Assembly: GCF_008370345.1 (NCBI RefSeq)
Contig: NZ_VTUU01000002.1
Span: 186,001-250,000 of the forward strand
Source: Marinobacter salinexigens
GTDB lineage: Bacteria > Pseudomonadota > Gammaproteobacteria > Pseudomonadales > Oleiphilaceae
Length of the DNA: 64,000 nt
Direction of reading: 5' to 3'
Shown here: in pieces, positions 49,235 through 57,537 of the stretch
Layout of the letters: each line of letters begins with the position of its first letter
Numbering within the stretch: position 1 is the first letter of the stretch
Notes under the pieces: model-generated
The model's database searches: none
What the model saw: only the letters and a program-made list of their open reading frames with translations
What the model was told of the DNA's origin: nothing
Translations under genes and position numbers: made by a program

Positions 49235-49352
49235 GCATGTTTCCCTTCGGGCAGATACACTGTGTGTTCATGACGACAACGAGGCGTCCGTGACGGTACC
49301 TGGAGCCATCCGGGCTGTGCTGGATGACGATGTTAGGTGGCAGACAAGTAGA

Positions 49353-50066
49353 ATGAACAGATCTCCCCGGATAGAGAACGCCGGTGTTGGCGCCTGGCTG
49401 GTGCGGTTATTCGACATGATCGAAGAGCAGAACCTGCCATGGGTGATGGCGCTGGCCCGGGAGTGTGAACAGACCTTTGGAGTGGCATTGATCGATCTTG
49501 TGCCATCTTACACAACACTCCTTGTTCAATATGACCCTCTGAGGATGTCTCCGGATCAGGCCAGGGGCTTGCTTCAGCAATTGGTATCCGCACTGGCTGT
49601 GACGGACGATGGAGGTGATAGCCCGGTCCGGGAGCTGCCGGTGTGGTATGACCCTTCGGTGGGCCCTGAACTTCTGGTCCTTGCAGAGGGCAAAGGGCTG
49701 AGCGTGACCTCATTAATCGAACTGCATACAGCGCCTGTCTATCAGGTATTTGCGCTGGGCTTCGCACCCGGATTTGCCTTTATGGGTTCGGTGGATCCTG
49801 AACTTCGGGCCCCCAGATTGGCGACACCGAGAAAGCGGGTTTACCCGGGCAGCGTTGCGATTGCCGGAAGTCAGACCTCCGCTTATCCGGCGGCGTCTCC
49901 AGGCGGCTGGAACCTGATCGGGCGTACACCCACGGTGTTGTTTGACCGGAATCGTGAACAGATGAGTTATTTCCAGGTGGGCGATAAAGTCCGGATGGTC
50001 TCTGTCAGCAAAGACGAGTTTCTCCGCCTCGGTGGCGACACTACACCTCAGGAGGCTGACGGATAA
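49353..50066 (+). CDS. pxpB: 5-oxoprolinase subunit PxpB
   Basis: With PxpA and PxpC it hydrolyses 5-oxoproline to glutamate using ATP. From the ATG at 49353 it has 237 residues, the family length, beginning just before PRIENAGVGAWLVRLFD. The frame is open to 49137, so a 40- or 72-residue extension cannot be excluded. Diagnostic motifs are LVPSYTTLLVQYD, ALGFAPGFAFMGS, VAIAGSQTSAYP and SPGGWNLIGRTP. No clear ribosome binding site is seen. PxpC follows at once; pxpA is not in the window. Confidence 0.9.
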   Translation: MNRSPRIENAGVGAWLVRLFDMIEEQNLPWVMALARECEQTFGVALIDLVPSYTTLLVQYDPLRMSPDQARGLLQQLVSALAVTDDGGDSPVRELPVWYDPSVGPELLVLAEGKGLSVTSLIELHTAPVYQVFALGFAPGFAFMGSVDPELRAPRLATPRKRVYPGSVAIAGSQTSAYPAASPGGWNLIGRTPTVLFDRNREQMSYFQVGDKVRMVSVSKDEFLRLGGDTTPQEADG

Positions 50067-51005
50067 ATGGCACACGTTTCTGGTTTTGAAACGCTCCGGT
50101 CGGGGCCGCTGGCTTCCCTTCAGGATGCCGGGCGTTTTGGTGTACGTCACCTGGGTATTACTCAGGGCGGCGCGGTGGATCTGCATGCTTGGGCCTGGGC
50201 CAACTGGCTGGTTGCGAACCCGTGGGGAGCTCCTGCTCTCGAAATTACGTTCGGTGGTTTGCAATTGAAAGCCATGGAAGATCTCTACCTGGCTATTTCA
50301 GGTGCTGACCTGGGTGCTGAGATCGACGGCGAACCACCGCCCCCCTGGTCTGCCTTCATGATGCGGTCTGGTCAGGTGCTTGAGTTCAAGGCACCACGTT
50401 CGGGATTGCGGGCTTATCTGGCGGTCTTCGGCGGGTTCCAGGCGGAGCCGGTACTGGGGAGCTGTTCCGGGGTTGTGCGCGAAGGGCTGGGCGGCCATGA
50501 CGGACAGGGGCGTCAACTGGCGGTGGGAGATCGCCTGCAGGTTCGCCGGGAGGCCATCGAAAACACTCCATGTAACCGGGCCGTGCCTGAGATCGAAAAG
50601 CTGGATTATACCGGGCTTGCTGAGCTTGAATTTGTGTTGGGCGCACAAGCCGGTGAATTCAGTGGCGTCAGCCTTTTTGAATTTTTCAATCGCCAGTGGG
50701 AAGTTGACAGCCGTTCTGATCGAATGGGAATCCGCCTGCAGGGGCCGGCGCTGAAATGTGCGATTTCCAACATGGTATCTGAGGGGCTGGCTCTCGGTGC
50801 GGTACAGGTGCCGCCGGACGGCCAGCCCATCGTGTTGATGAATGACCGGCAAACCATCGGTGGTTATCCGAGGCTGGGTACCTTGCCGCCTCTTGCATGT
50901 AGCCGATTGGCCCAGTGCCAGCCGGGTAGCGAGGTCAGCTTTCGGCCGGTATCGCTTGAGCGGGCACATAGGGATTACATAGAGTTTGTTCGTCGGTTTC
51001 AGTGA
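50067..51005 (+). CDS. pxpC: 5-oxoprolinase subunit PxpC
   Basis: 312 residues of the biotin-dependent carboxylase-like PxpC family. It opens after pxpB with no gap; the pxpB end CTCAGGAGGC supplies the ribosome binding site. SLQDAGRFGVRHLGITQGGAVD near 18-39 and the C-terminal DRQTIGGYPRLGTLPP are typical. It partners PxpB in 5-oxoproline ring opening. Confidence 0.92.
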   Translation: MAHVSGFETLRSGPLASLQDAGRFGVRHLGITQGGAVDLHAWAWANWLVANPWGAPALEITFGGLQLKAMEDLYLAISGADLGAEIDGEPPPPWSAFMMRSGQVLEFKAPRSGLRAYLAVFGGFQAEPVLGSCSGVVREGLGGHDGQGRQLAVGDRLQVRREAIENTPCNRAVPEIEKLDYTGLAELEFVLGAQAGEFSGVSLFEFFNRQWEVDSRSDRMGIRLQGPALKCAISNMVSEGLALGAVQVPPDGQPIVLMNDRQTIGGYPRLGTLPPLACSRLAQCQPGSEVSFRPVSLERAHRDYIEFVRRFQ

Positions 51006-51046
51006 CGCTTGTTCCCCGGCAGGCTAAGCCCTCGCCACAAACTGAT

Positions 51047-51060
51047 CAAACACTTGTTTA
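51047..51060 (+). promoter_or_regulatory. PsrA-like site upstream of the SDR gene
   Basis: CAAAC-ACTT-GTTTA matches the PsrA consensus (G/C)AAAC-N4-GTTT(G/C) at all but the last position. It lies 82 bases before the short-chain dehydrogenase start. An AAAC-N4-GTTT core is expected about once by chance in a window of this size, so the assignment is weak. Confidence 0.3.
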
Positions 51061-51141
51061 AGTTTGGCGTTGGTGTTTATCTACACCCTGGACGTCGTGG
51101 GCGTTTCCAGATGAATTCACCAACAAAAACGGACTTAACAC

Positions 51142-51912
51142 ATGACCCAATCGATCTTTATTACCGGCGCCGCTGCCGGCATAGGCCGGGAAACTGCTCG
51201 GCTCTTCGCTTCCAAAGGCTGGTTTATCGGTGCGGCCGACCGCGATGAGCAGGCGCTGGCGGAACTGAAAACCGAGTTGGGGGAGGGTGCCTGTTCGATT
51301 CATGTGATGGACGTGACAGACCAGGCTTCGGTTGCCAGAGCTCTGGCGGATTTTGTTCGTCACACGGATGGCAAGATCCATGCGCTGCACAATAACGCGG
51401 GCATTCTTCGGGTTGGTGCATTTGAAGAGATCGAAATGTCTGTTCATCGGGCCATTGTTGATATCAACGTTGTTGGCCTGATGAATGTCCTGCACGCGGC
51501 TTTCCCCTATCTCAAAGAAACCCCGGGTGCCGTCGTGGTGAATATGAGTTCAGCATCTGCGGCCTATGGTACACCGGACTTTGCCTCATACTCGGCCAGC
51601 AAGCATGCCGTACGCGCGATGACGGAGGCGTTGGATATCGAGTGGGAAGAGCACGATATTCGCGTCTGTGATCTCATGCCTCCGTTCGTGAACACCGGAA
51701 TGGTTCAGGACAATGCCGGTGCATCGAAGCTGTTTGATTCCCTGGGTATCAATTTGAAGCCAGAGCAGATTGCCCGGGAAGCCTGGGCGCAGGTTCAGTC
51801 TCCCCGCTTGCATCGGCCCATTTCTGCACAGTTCAAAGCGCTGTGGCCAATTACCCGTTCCGCGCCGACCAAAGTCACGCGCACCATTCTCAAAAAGCTG
51901 CGGGGACGCTAA
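51142..51912 (+). CDS. Short-chain dehydrogenase/reductase
   Basis: Classical SDR of 256 residues. The cofactor motif is TGAAAGIGRE (TGxxxGxG) near residue 8, NNAG near 84, and the catalytic Ser/Tyr/Lys are in MSSASAAYG and YSASK. After the first strand an acidic residue in GAADRDE suggests NAD rather than NADP preference. The substrate cannot be read from sequence. It begins 136 bases after pxpC, so probably has its own promoter. Confidence 0.88.
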   Translation: MTQSIFITGAAAGIGRETARLFASKGWFIGAADRDEQALAELKTELGEGACSIHVMDVTDQASVARALADFVRHTDGKIHALHNNAGILRVGAFEEIEMSVHRAIVDINVVGLMNVLHAAFPYLKETPGAVVVNMSSASAAYGTPDFASYSASKHAVRAMTEALDIEWEEHDIRVCDLMPPFVNTGMVQDNAGASKLFDSLGINLKPEQIAREAWAQVQSPRLHRPISAQFKALWPITRSAPTKVTRTILKKLRGR

Positions 51913-51991
51913 CCTCAGCACTTTGTATACGGGACGCTGGATAGGGCATTTGTTAAGCTTCGTCGCAGTATCGCACTGTCTGGAGGTTTGA

Positions 51992-52906
51992 ATGCCCGTC
52001 GTTGTGCAGGCGCTGTTTCCTGTATTCACCCTGATTCTGCTGGGTTACTTCCTCAACCGGGTGCAATTCCCGGGTGGCGACTTCTGGCACCAGGCTGAGC
52101 GCTTCACCTATTATGTGCTTTTCCCGGTGATGCTCGTGTTCAAGCTGGGTCAGGCCCGGCTCCCGCCTTCGGCCTATACTGACATCGCCATTCTTATCTG
52201 TTCCATGTTGCTGGCCATGACTCTGGTGCTTGTATTGGCCCAGTGGTTCTGGAAATGGCCCGGTGCGGTGTTCTCTTCGGTCTACCAGGGAGCGATCCGC
52301 TTTAACTCCTATGTAGGCCTGGCGGCGGGCGGCATGCTGCTGGGTGATGACGGGTTATCTCTGACAGCGATTTCAGTGGCGGTTATGGTGCCACTGCTCA
52401 ATCTGCTCTGCATTGTGATGTTCTCGCTGGTGTCCAGCCAGGACAAGGTGCGGTTTGCGCCGCTGATGAAGGCCATTGTCACCAATCCACTGATTGTCGG
52501 ATCGGTGATTGGCGTACTCTGGAGTTTCTTTGAAGTGGGTTTTCATCCGCTGTTAGCGGGCATTCTGGCTCCGCTCAGCAACCTGGCTTTACCCATGGGC
52601 CTGATGACGGTCGGGGCGGGTCTGCATCTGAAGGCGCTCAGCGGCGCATCTGTTCCGTTCCTGGTCTCGTCCGTGCTCAAGCTCTTTGCCTTCCCCGTGA
52701 TGGCTGCCGGCCTTGCCATGCTGCTCGGGATAGAAGGGCTGCTGGTTCAGGTGATTGTGCTGCTGGCGGCGCTGCCAACTGCCACCTCGGCCTATATTCT
52801 GGCCAGGCAGCTGGGGGGCGATGCGCCGCTCATGGCCGGCATTATCAGTGGCCAGACATTGCTGGCCATGATTTCCATTCCCTTAATGCTGGCTTTCCTC
52901 TGGTAG
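51992..52906 (+). CDS. AEC family transporter
   Basis: 304 residues with about ten hydrophobic segments in two inverted halves, each starting with a pattern like VVVQALFPVFTLILLGYFLN. Members of the auxin efflux carrier family move organic acids or amino acids; the substrate here is not clear. GTCTGGAGGTTTGA is a strong ribosome binding site. The last 24 bases overlap the 3' end of convergent znuA. Confidence 0.88.
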   Translation: MPVVVQALFPVFTLILLGYFLNRVQFPGGDFWHQAERFTYYVLFPVMLVFKLGQARLPPSAYTDIAILICSMLLAMTLVLVLAQWFWKWPGAVFSSVYQGAIRFNSYVGLAAGGMLLGDDGLSLTAISVAVMVPLLNLLCIVMFSLVSSQDKVRFAPLMKAIVTNPLIVGSVIGVLWSFFEVGFHPLLAGILAPLSNLALPMGLMTVGAGLHLKALSGASVPFLVSSVLKLFAFPVMAAGLAMLLGIEGLLVQVIVLLAALPTATSAYILARQLGGDAPLMAGIISGQTLLAMISIPLMLAFLW

Positions 52907-53866
52907 GCATTTCAGCACGGCGTCAGCGATGCTGTGCTGGAATTCCAGATAGCCTGTTGCCGAAACCTCGACATCGGTGGCCAGCGGGTCCCAGGTGCTG
53001 AAGGACACGTCCAGTCCGCGAGTAATCGATGTCCACCACTGCCGGTTGAACTGAGGCTCGGTCAGCAGGCAGGGGTGAGTGGCATCTTTCAGCTTGTTTT
53101 GAACCTCTGCGATGTGACGGGCTCCGGGCGACAGCTCCGGGTTCAGTGTCAATACATCCACCAGTTCCAGTTCATAGTGTTCTGCAAATCGGGTGAATGC
53201 CTCGTGGTAAGCAAACAGGCTGATGTCACGGGCTGGCGCGAGTTTGTCCCGGATGGCGGCTTCGGTTTCGGCAACCTGGGCTTTAAACCGGGCCAGATTG
53301 CGGTCCAGCAGCTCGGTGTCAGCACTCTCCAGTGCTGCCAGTGCATCCCGAATCCGCTCGGCCATTTCAATGGCCATTTCCGGGTCCGTCCAGATATGCG
53401 GGTCTTCCCCGTCACCATGATCATGACCGTGGCCATGGCTGTGCTCTGTAGGCTCTTCTTCATGGTGGTCCGGTTCGTGGTGGTCGTGATCGTCATGCTC
53501 TTCATGCTCGTCACCTTCCAACTCATGCTCCGCGCCGTCTTCTGTTGGCATCAGGGCGATGGACCGCGCCTCGAACTCGTGGCCACTGAGAAGACGGGTC
53601 AGAAAGCTCTCCATATCAGGACCTACCCAGAAGATCACATCGGCATTTTCCAGAGCCCGTCTCTGGGAGGGCTTCATGGTGTACGTGTGAGGGCTGGAGC
53701 CGGCCGGAACAACGGTGCTGGTGTGCACGTCATCTGTGGCAATAGCATGGACCAGAAGTTCAAGGGGTTTAATCGAGGTAACAACTTCCGCGGCTGTAGA
53801 AACAGAGGGAAAGGCGAGTATAGCGCTTGCGGTAATGGCGGCAGCGAGGGTGGAGCGTTGATGCAT
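52883..53866 (-). CDS. znuA: Zinc ABC transporter substrate-binding protein ZnuA
   Basis: Periplasmic zinc-binding protein of 327 residues with a signal peptide ending near Ala26. The first zinc ligand is His60 in GSSPHTYTMKPS; a loop with 13 histidines spans about 114-150, typical of ZnuA; later ligands are in FAYHEAFTRFAEHYEL. A Zur box lies 26 bases upstream. zur, znuC and znuB, normally adjacent, are not here; the divergent gene is gltX. Confidence 0.94.
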   Translation of the reverse strand: MHQRSTLAAAITASAILAFPSVSTAAEVVTSIKPLELLVHAIATDDVHTSTVVPAGSSPHTYTMKPSQRRALENADVIFWVGPDMESFLTRLLSGHEFEARSIALMPTEDGAEHELEGDEHEEHDDHDHHEPDHHEEEPTEHSHGHGHDHGDGEDPHIWTDPEMAIEMAERIRDALAALESADTELLDRNLARFKAQVAETEAAIRDKLAPARDISLFAYHEAFTRFAEHYELELVDVLTLNPELSPGARHIAEVQNKLKDATHPCLLTEPQFNRQWWTSITRGLDVSFSTWDPLATDVEVSATGYLEFQHSIADAVLKCLPEESQH

Positions 53867-53891
53867 GATGTGATCATCCAGCAGATTTAAC

Positions 53892-53914
53892 GAAATGTTA
53901 TAATATTACATTAA
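53892..53914. promoter_or_regulatory. Zur box upstream of znuA
   Basis: GAAATGTTATA and TATTACATT flank a central A and form a near-perfect AT-rich palindrome that matches the Zur consensus (GAAATGTTATA-N-TATAACATTTC as I recall it) except at a few positions on the right. On the minus strand it contains the likely -10 TATAAC, so zinc-loaded Zur would block znuA transcription. Confidence 0.8.
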
Positions 53915-54028
53915 GGCGGGTGGTTAGCCAATAGGGCGGGTATCGGAATTGCCGGTTATGCGAAACACCGGGCGGGTCGGTATAATGCCGGCCTTAATAA
54001 ACGGCCACCGATAATTCAGGAAGCTTTC

Positions 54029-55507
54029 ATGACAGTACGTACCCGAATTGCCCCTTCACCCACCGGTGATCCTCACGTTGGTACCGCCTACGTGGCCCTG
54101 TTCAATCTGTGTTTTGCCCGTCAGCATGGCGGCCAGTTCATTCTGCGGATTGAAGACACCGACCAGGTTCGCAGTACCCCGGAATCCGAACAGGATATTC
54201 TGAAGGCACTTCGCTGGCTGGGGCTGAACTGGGATGAGGGCCCGGATGTTGGCGGCCCTCATGGCCCGTACCGTCAGTCAGAGCGCAAGGATTCCTATCG
54301 CCAGTACGCCGAAGATCTGGTTACGGCAGGCCACGCGTTTTACTGCTTTCGTACTCCTGAAGAACTGGATGCCATTCGTGAAGAGCGCAAAGCTGCCGGC
54401 CTGAACCCGGGTATCAAGGGTGATCTTGAATTACCCGAAGAGGAGGTCAAGCGGCGTCTGGATGCGGGTGAGCCTCACGTAATCCGCATGAAAGTGCCGG
54501 ATGAGGGCGTGTGCGAGATTCAGGACATGTTGCGTGGGGTGATTGAAATCGACTGGGCGCAGGTCGATTGCCAGATTCTGCTCAAGTCTGATGGTATGCC
54601 GACATACCACCTGGCCAACGTGGTTGATGATCACCTGATGCAGATTACCCACGTGTTGCGGGGCGAGGAGTGGATCAACTCGGCTCCCAAGCACAAGCTT
54701 CTGTATCAGTACTTTGGCTGGGATATGCCCGAGTTGTGTCATCTGCCGCTTCTGCGCAATCCGGATAAGAGCAAGCTGTCCAAGCGGAAAAATCCCACCA
54801 GCATCAATTTCTATGAGCGCATGGGGTTCCTGCCGGAAGCAGTGACCAACTACCTTGGCCGCATGGGCTGGTCCATGCCGGATGAGCGGGAGAAGTTCTC
54901 TCTGGATGAGATGATTGAGAACTTCGACATCCAGCGAGTTTCCCTGGGTGGCCCGGTATTTGATGTGGAGAAGCTTCGCTGGCTAAACGGTCAGTGGCTG
55001 CGTGACGACCTGACAGAGCAGCAGTTCGTGGAGCGCATGCGCCAGTGGTGGTTTAACGAAGATGCCCTGCAAGCGCTGATTCCCCATATCAAGGGTCGGG
55101 CAGAGGTATTCTCGGATGTGGCTCCGATGGCTCAGTTCATGTTCTCGGGTATGCTGAATCTGAAGCCGGAGGATTTCAGCCATAACAAGCTGGAGGAGGC
55201 GCAGATCAAACGGGTGCTTCAGTTTACGCTTTGGAGGCTGGAAGCCCAGCGCCATTGGAGCAAAGAAAATATCTTTGCAGATGTGAAAGCACTGGCCAAA
55301 GCCATGGATCTGAAAATGGGGGATTTCATGTTCTCCATCTTTGTGGCCATCGCCGGTACGCCGAACTCCTGGTCAGTTATGGACTCTATGGCGTTGCTGG
55401 GGCCGGATATGACCCGTTCGCGTTTACGCCATGCGCTTGATGTACTGGGCGGTTTCTCGAAGAAGGAAACCAAAAAAGTGGAGAAAGAGTACGCCGCTCT
55501 GGGTTGA
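54029..55507 (+). CDS. gltX: Glutamyl-tRNA synthetase
   Basis: 492 residues, class Ia synthetase. The ATP-binding signatures are [12 protein letters not shown] near residue 10 (HIGH equivalent HVGT) and SKLSKRK near 247. The C-terminal helical anticodon-binding domain ends with [11 protein letters not shown]. It is followed 130 bases downstream by tRNA-Ala and its own substrate tRNA-Glu, which have a separate promoter. Confidence 0.96.
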   Translation: MTVRTRIAPSPTGDPHVGTAYVALFNLCFARQHGGQFILRIEDTDQVRSTPESEQDILKALRWLGLNWDEGPDVGGPHGPYRQSERKDSYRQYAEDLVTAGHAFYCFRTPEELDAIREERKAAGLNPGIKGDLELPEEEVKRRLDAGEPHVIRMKVPDEGVCEIQDMLRGVIEIDWAQVDCQILLKSDGMPTYHLANVVDDHLMQITHVLRGEEWINSAPKHKLLYQYFGWDMPELCHLPLLRNPDKSKLSKRKNPTSINFYERMGFLPEAVTNYLGRMGWSMPDEREKFSLDEMIENFDIQRVSLGGPVFDVEKLRWLNGQWLRDDLTEQQFVERMRQWWFNEDALQALIPHIKGRAEVFSDVAPMAQFMFSGMLNLKPEDFSHNKLEEAQIKRVLQFTLWRLEAQRHWSKENIFADVKALAKAMDLKMGDFMFSIFVAIAGTPNSWSVMDSMALLGPDMTRSRLRHALDVLGGFSKKETKKVEKEYAALG

Positions 55508-55594
55508 TCTGGCTGCTAAATAACCGCTTTGTGCAAGAAGTAAACGGCTGCAGTACGAATGTTCAGAAAACTGATAAAAAGTGTGTTTTAAAGG

Positions 55595-55623
55595 TTGACG
55601 CCCATAGGGCGGATCCTTAATAT
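55595..55623 (+). promoter_or_regulatory. Promoter of the tRNA-Ala/tRNA-Glu operon
   Basis: TTGACG at 55595-55600 and TAATAT at 55618-55623, spaced 17 bases, 14 bases before the first tRNA. A GC-rich stretch (ACGCAGCCG) follows the -10, like the discriminator of stringently controlled stable-RNA promoters. An AT-rich run lies just upstream of the -35 (55566-55592), resembling an UP element. Confidence 0.8.
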
Positions 55624-55636
55624 ACGCAGCCGTTGA

Positions 55637-55712
55637 GGGGCCATAGCTCAGCTGGGAGAGCGCAACACTGGCAGTGTTGAGGTCAGCGGTTCGATCCCGC
55701 TTGGCTCCACCA
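55637..55712 (+). tRNA. tRNA-Ala (GGC)
   Basis: 76 nucleotides with the CCA end encoded. The acceptor stem is GGGGCCA paired with TGGCTCC. The D-arm has AGCTCAGCTGGGAGAGC, the anticodon stem CAACA/TGTTG with loop CTGGCAG (anticodon GGC, reading GCC and GCU), and the T-loop GTTCGATC. Confidence 0.97.
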
Positions 55713-55719
55713 ATTTCTA

Positions 55720-55795
55720 GTCCCCTTCGTCTAGTGGCCTAGGACTCCGCCCTTTCACGGCGGCAACAGGGGTTCGAACCCCCTAGGGGACGCCA
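55720..55795 (+). tRNA. tRNA-Glu (TTC)
   Basis: 76 nucleotides with encoded CCA, seven bases after tRNA-Ala. Acceptor GTCCCCT pairs with AGGGGAC, anticodon stem CCGCC/GGCGG carries loop CTTTCAC (anticodon TTC), T-loop GTTCGAAC. Co-transcribed with tRNA-Ala. Confidence 0.98.
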
Positions 55796-55831
55796 ATACG
55801 GCTTGACGGTTTAGTCCACCGGATAGCCATC

Positions 55832-55859
55832 AAAAAAACCGCCTTCGGGCGGTTTTTTT
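55832..55859 (+). terminator. Bidirectional terminator after tRNA-Glu
   Basis: CCGCC-TTCG-GGCGG forms a perfect stem with the very stable UUCG tetraloop, with seven A on the left (55832-55838) and seven T on the right (55853-55859). It serves the tRNA operon on the plus strand and the pterin-synthase-like gene on the minus strand. Confidence 0.95.
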
Positions 55860-55960
55860 GTGCCTGACAGAAAGTCAGGGAGCAATTCGGCGAAAGCCAG
55901 GTAATAAAAAAGGCCGGAAGAATATTCTCCAGGCCTTTGCTTCCGGGTACAGACCCTGCA

Positions 55961-56812
55961 TTACCGCTCGGCAATCGCGCCCTTGCCTACACCCTCGTAT
56001 GCCTTGACCCGAATGGAATCAGTCGGGAACTCCAGCTTTAGCTGGTCTGCAATGTGGGCCGCGATTAGCTCAACCGTCGTGTCCGTATCCAGCATATACA
56101 CCTGTTCCTCCGGCAGTGTCAGACCAAATTCGCCCTGATTTGCCTCATACTCGAAGGTGATATAGCGAATGCCATCCTCGCCCACATGACGGCGGGCAAC
56201 GTCTTCCTCCGAGCCCACATAGATATCCTGCCAAAGGATGGCCCAACGCTGTTCCAGGTCGTAATCCCGGTGGCCGTTGCGATCAATCCGAATAGGGGAG
56301 CGGTGGCCGTGGGCGATGCGCTGGCAGTTGCCCAGGTGTTTCTTGAGTCCGTGGACATAATGGTAGTAGGGACCTTCGATAACCTCTTCCCGCAGGTTAA
56401 TCTCAATCGAGATGACGTTTGCCGGCAGGACCGATTTAAGTTCCCGCTCCAGTAAGGCTGCAACGGCCGATGGCACTACCCGCTCGGAAGAGAGCCAGAC
56501 CACAGCTTCGTCCGGGCCACGGTGGACCAGTTGGCCGCCGGTGGTCAGAGTCCAGCTGAAGGTGTCCGGTTCATCATCATTCAGAGTCAGGCCTTCGTAG
56601 CCGCGAGGGATCACCAGGCGATGATCTACGCGCTCGTCGATAACCCGTTTAATCGTGCGTTTTACGTTACTGAAATCGAACACCATACCCTGTTCGTCGA
56701 GGTTTCCTCCCAGGACGACGTCCACGATCCAGCTTTCACCGACCAGCCCTCTTGAAGGGTCCAGGTAGGCAAAATCGATAACAGTCAGGTTGTCCACAAA
56801 CAGGTGATTCAT
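55961..56812 (-). CDS. Fused two-domain 6-pyruvoyl-tetrahydropterin synthase/QueD-like protein
   Basis: 283 residues, twice the length of QueD (about 120). Residues 1-90 look like a T-fold with the second half of the active site, GMVFDF at 42-47 and the Asp63-His64 pair (VDHRL), but no zinc histidines. Residues about 130-283 carry the other half: catalytic-type Cys163 and His168/His170 in GNCQRIAHGH, preceded by His151/His154, then TTVELIAAHIADQL and VKAYEGVGKGA, but no Asp-His pair. QueD and PTPS make active sites between subunits, so the fusion could build one complete site. Substrate (queuosine or pterin pathway) is not shown by context. Confidence 0.75.
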   Translation of the reverse strand: MNHLFVDNLTVIDFAYLDPSRGLVGESWIVDVVLGGNLDEQGMVFDFSNVKRTIKRVIDERVDHRLVIPRGYEGLTLNDDEPDTFSWTLTTGGQLVHRGPDEAVVWLSSERVVPSAVAALLERELKSVLPANVISIEINLREEVIEGPYYHYVHGLKKHLGNCQRIAHGHRSPIRIDRNGHRDYDLEQRWAILWQDIYVGSEEDVARRHVGEDGIRYITFEYEANQGEFGLTLPEEQVYMLDTDTTVELIAAHIADQLKLEFPTDSIRVKAYEGVGKGAIAER

Positions 56813-56886
56813 CAGGTGTCCGGAAGGGTATGGTTGATTGATGGGCGAATTCTAGCAAAAATCGGGGTCTACGGCAGTCTGGCACA

Positions 56887-57537
56887 GTGCCAGCGTTCAT
56901 TGCTTCTGGCTATTGGGGTGAGAAAATAAACCTGTCTCCTGTTTCAAACGATCAGCAATTTCCGGTACTTGTGCTAGCCGCCGGGGCATCCAGTCGAATG
57001 GGGCGGCCAAAGGCTCTGTTACCGCTCAAGGAGGGCGGGGGTGTCCTGCTGGATCGGGCAATTGCTCAGGCCAGGGTGCTGAGCCGAGATGTACGCGTGG
57101 TGTGTGGTGCCTGGTACCCATTGATACGCTTTCGTGTGGCGGTGCCGCCATCTGCCTGGCTGCGAACCCCGGATTGGCATGAAGGGCTCTCTGCGTCAAT
57201 CAGGCGTGGGCTGCTATCGTTGGGTCCCGAGGTGAAAGGGGTGTTTATTCTGGTGGCCGATCAGCCGCTACTCGGGATTGCTGAGCTCAAGGCCCTTGGG
57301 AAGGCCGCGCGTTATGTTCCGAACCAGCCGGTTGCTGCGGACTATAACGGTTGGCCGGGTGTTCCGGCCTATCTGCCCCGCTGGCTCTGGCCTTACGCCA
57401 AGTCGTTGGACGGTGATCAGGGCGCGGGCCGGCTTTTAGCGGAAGTCAGCGCTACTCGGGTCGGGATTCCAGGTGCCCAGGACGACGTTGATACATTGGA
57501 AGACTGGGACCGAATAAGGCATCGCTTAGCCGAGTAG
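56887..57537 (+). CDS. MobA-like nucleotidyltransferase
   Basis: 216 residues of the MobA/MocA group, which transfers nucleotides to molybdenum cofactor. The nucleotide loop is [21 protein letters not shown] near residues 27-47, followed by ILVADQPLL with the metal Asp near 122. No molybdenum genes are nearby, so the acceptor is unknown. The start is uncertain: the only in-frame candidate before the loop is a GTG at 56887 without a good ribosome binding site. Its end overlaps convergent receiver gene by 12 bases. Confidence 0.8.
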   Translation: MPAFIASGYWGEKINLSPVSNDQQFPVLVLAAGASSRMGRPKALLPLKEGGGVLLDRAIAQARVLSRDVRVVCGAWYPLIRFRVAVPPSAWLRTPDWHEGLSASIRRGLLSLGPEVKGVFILVADQPLLGIAELKALGKAARYVPNQPVAADYNGWPGVPAYLPRWLWPYAKSLDGDQGAGRLLAEVSATRVGIPGAQDDVDTLEDWDRIRHRLAE

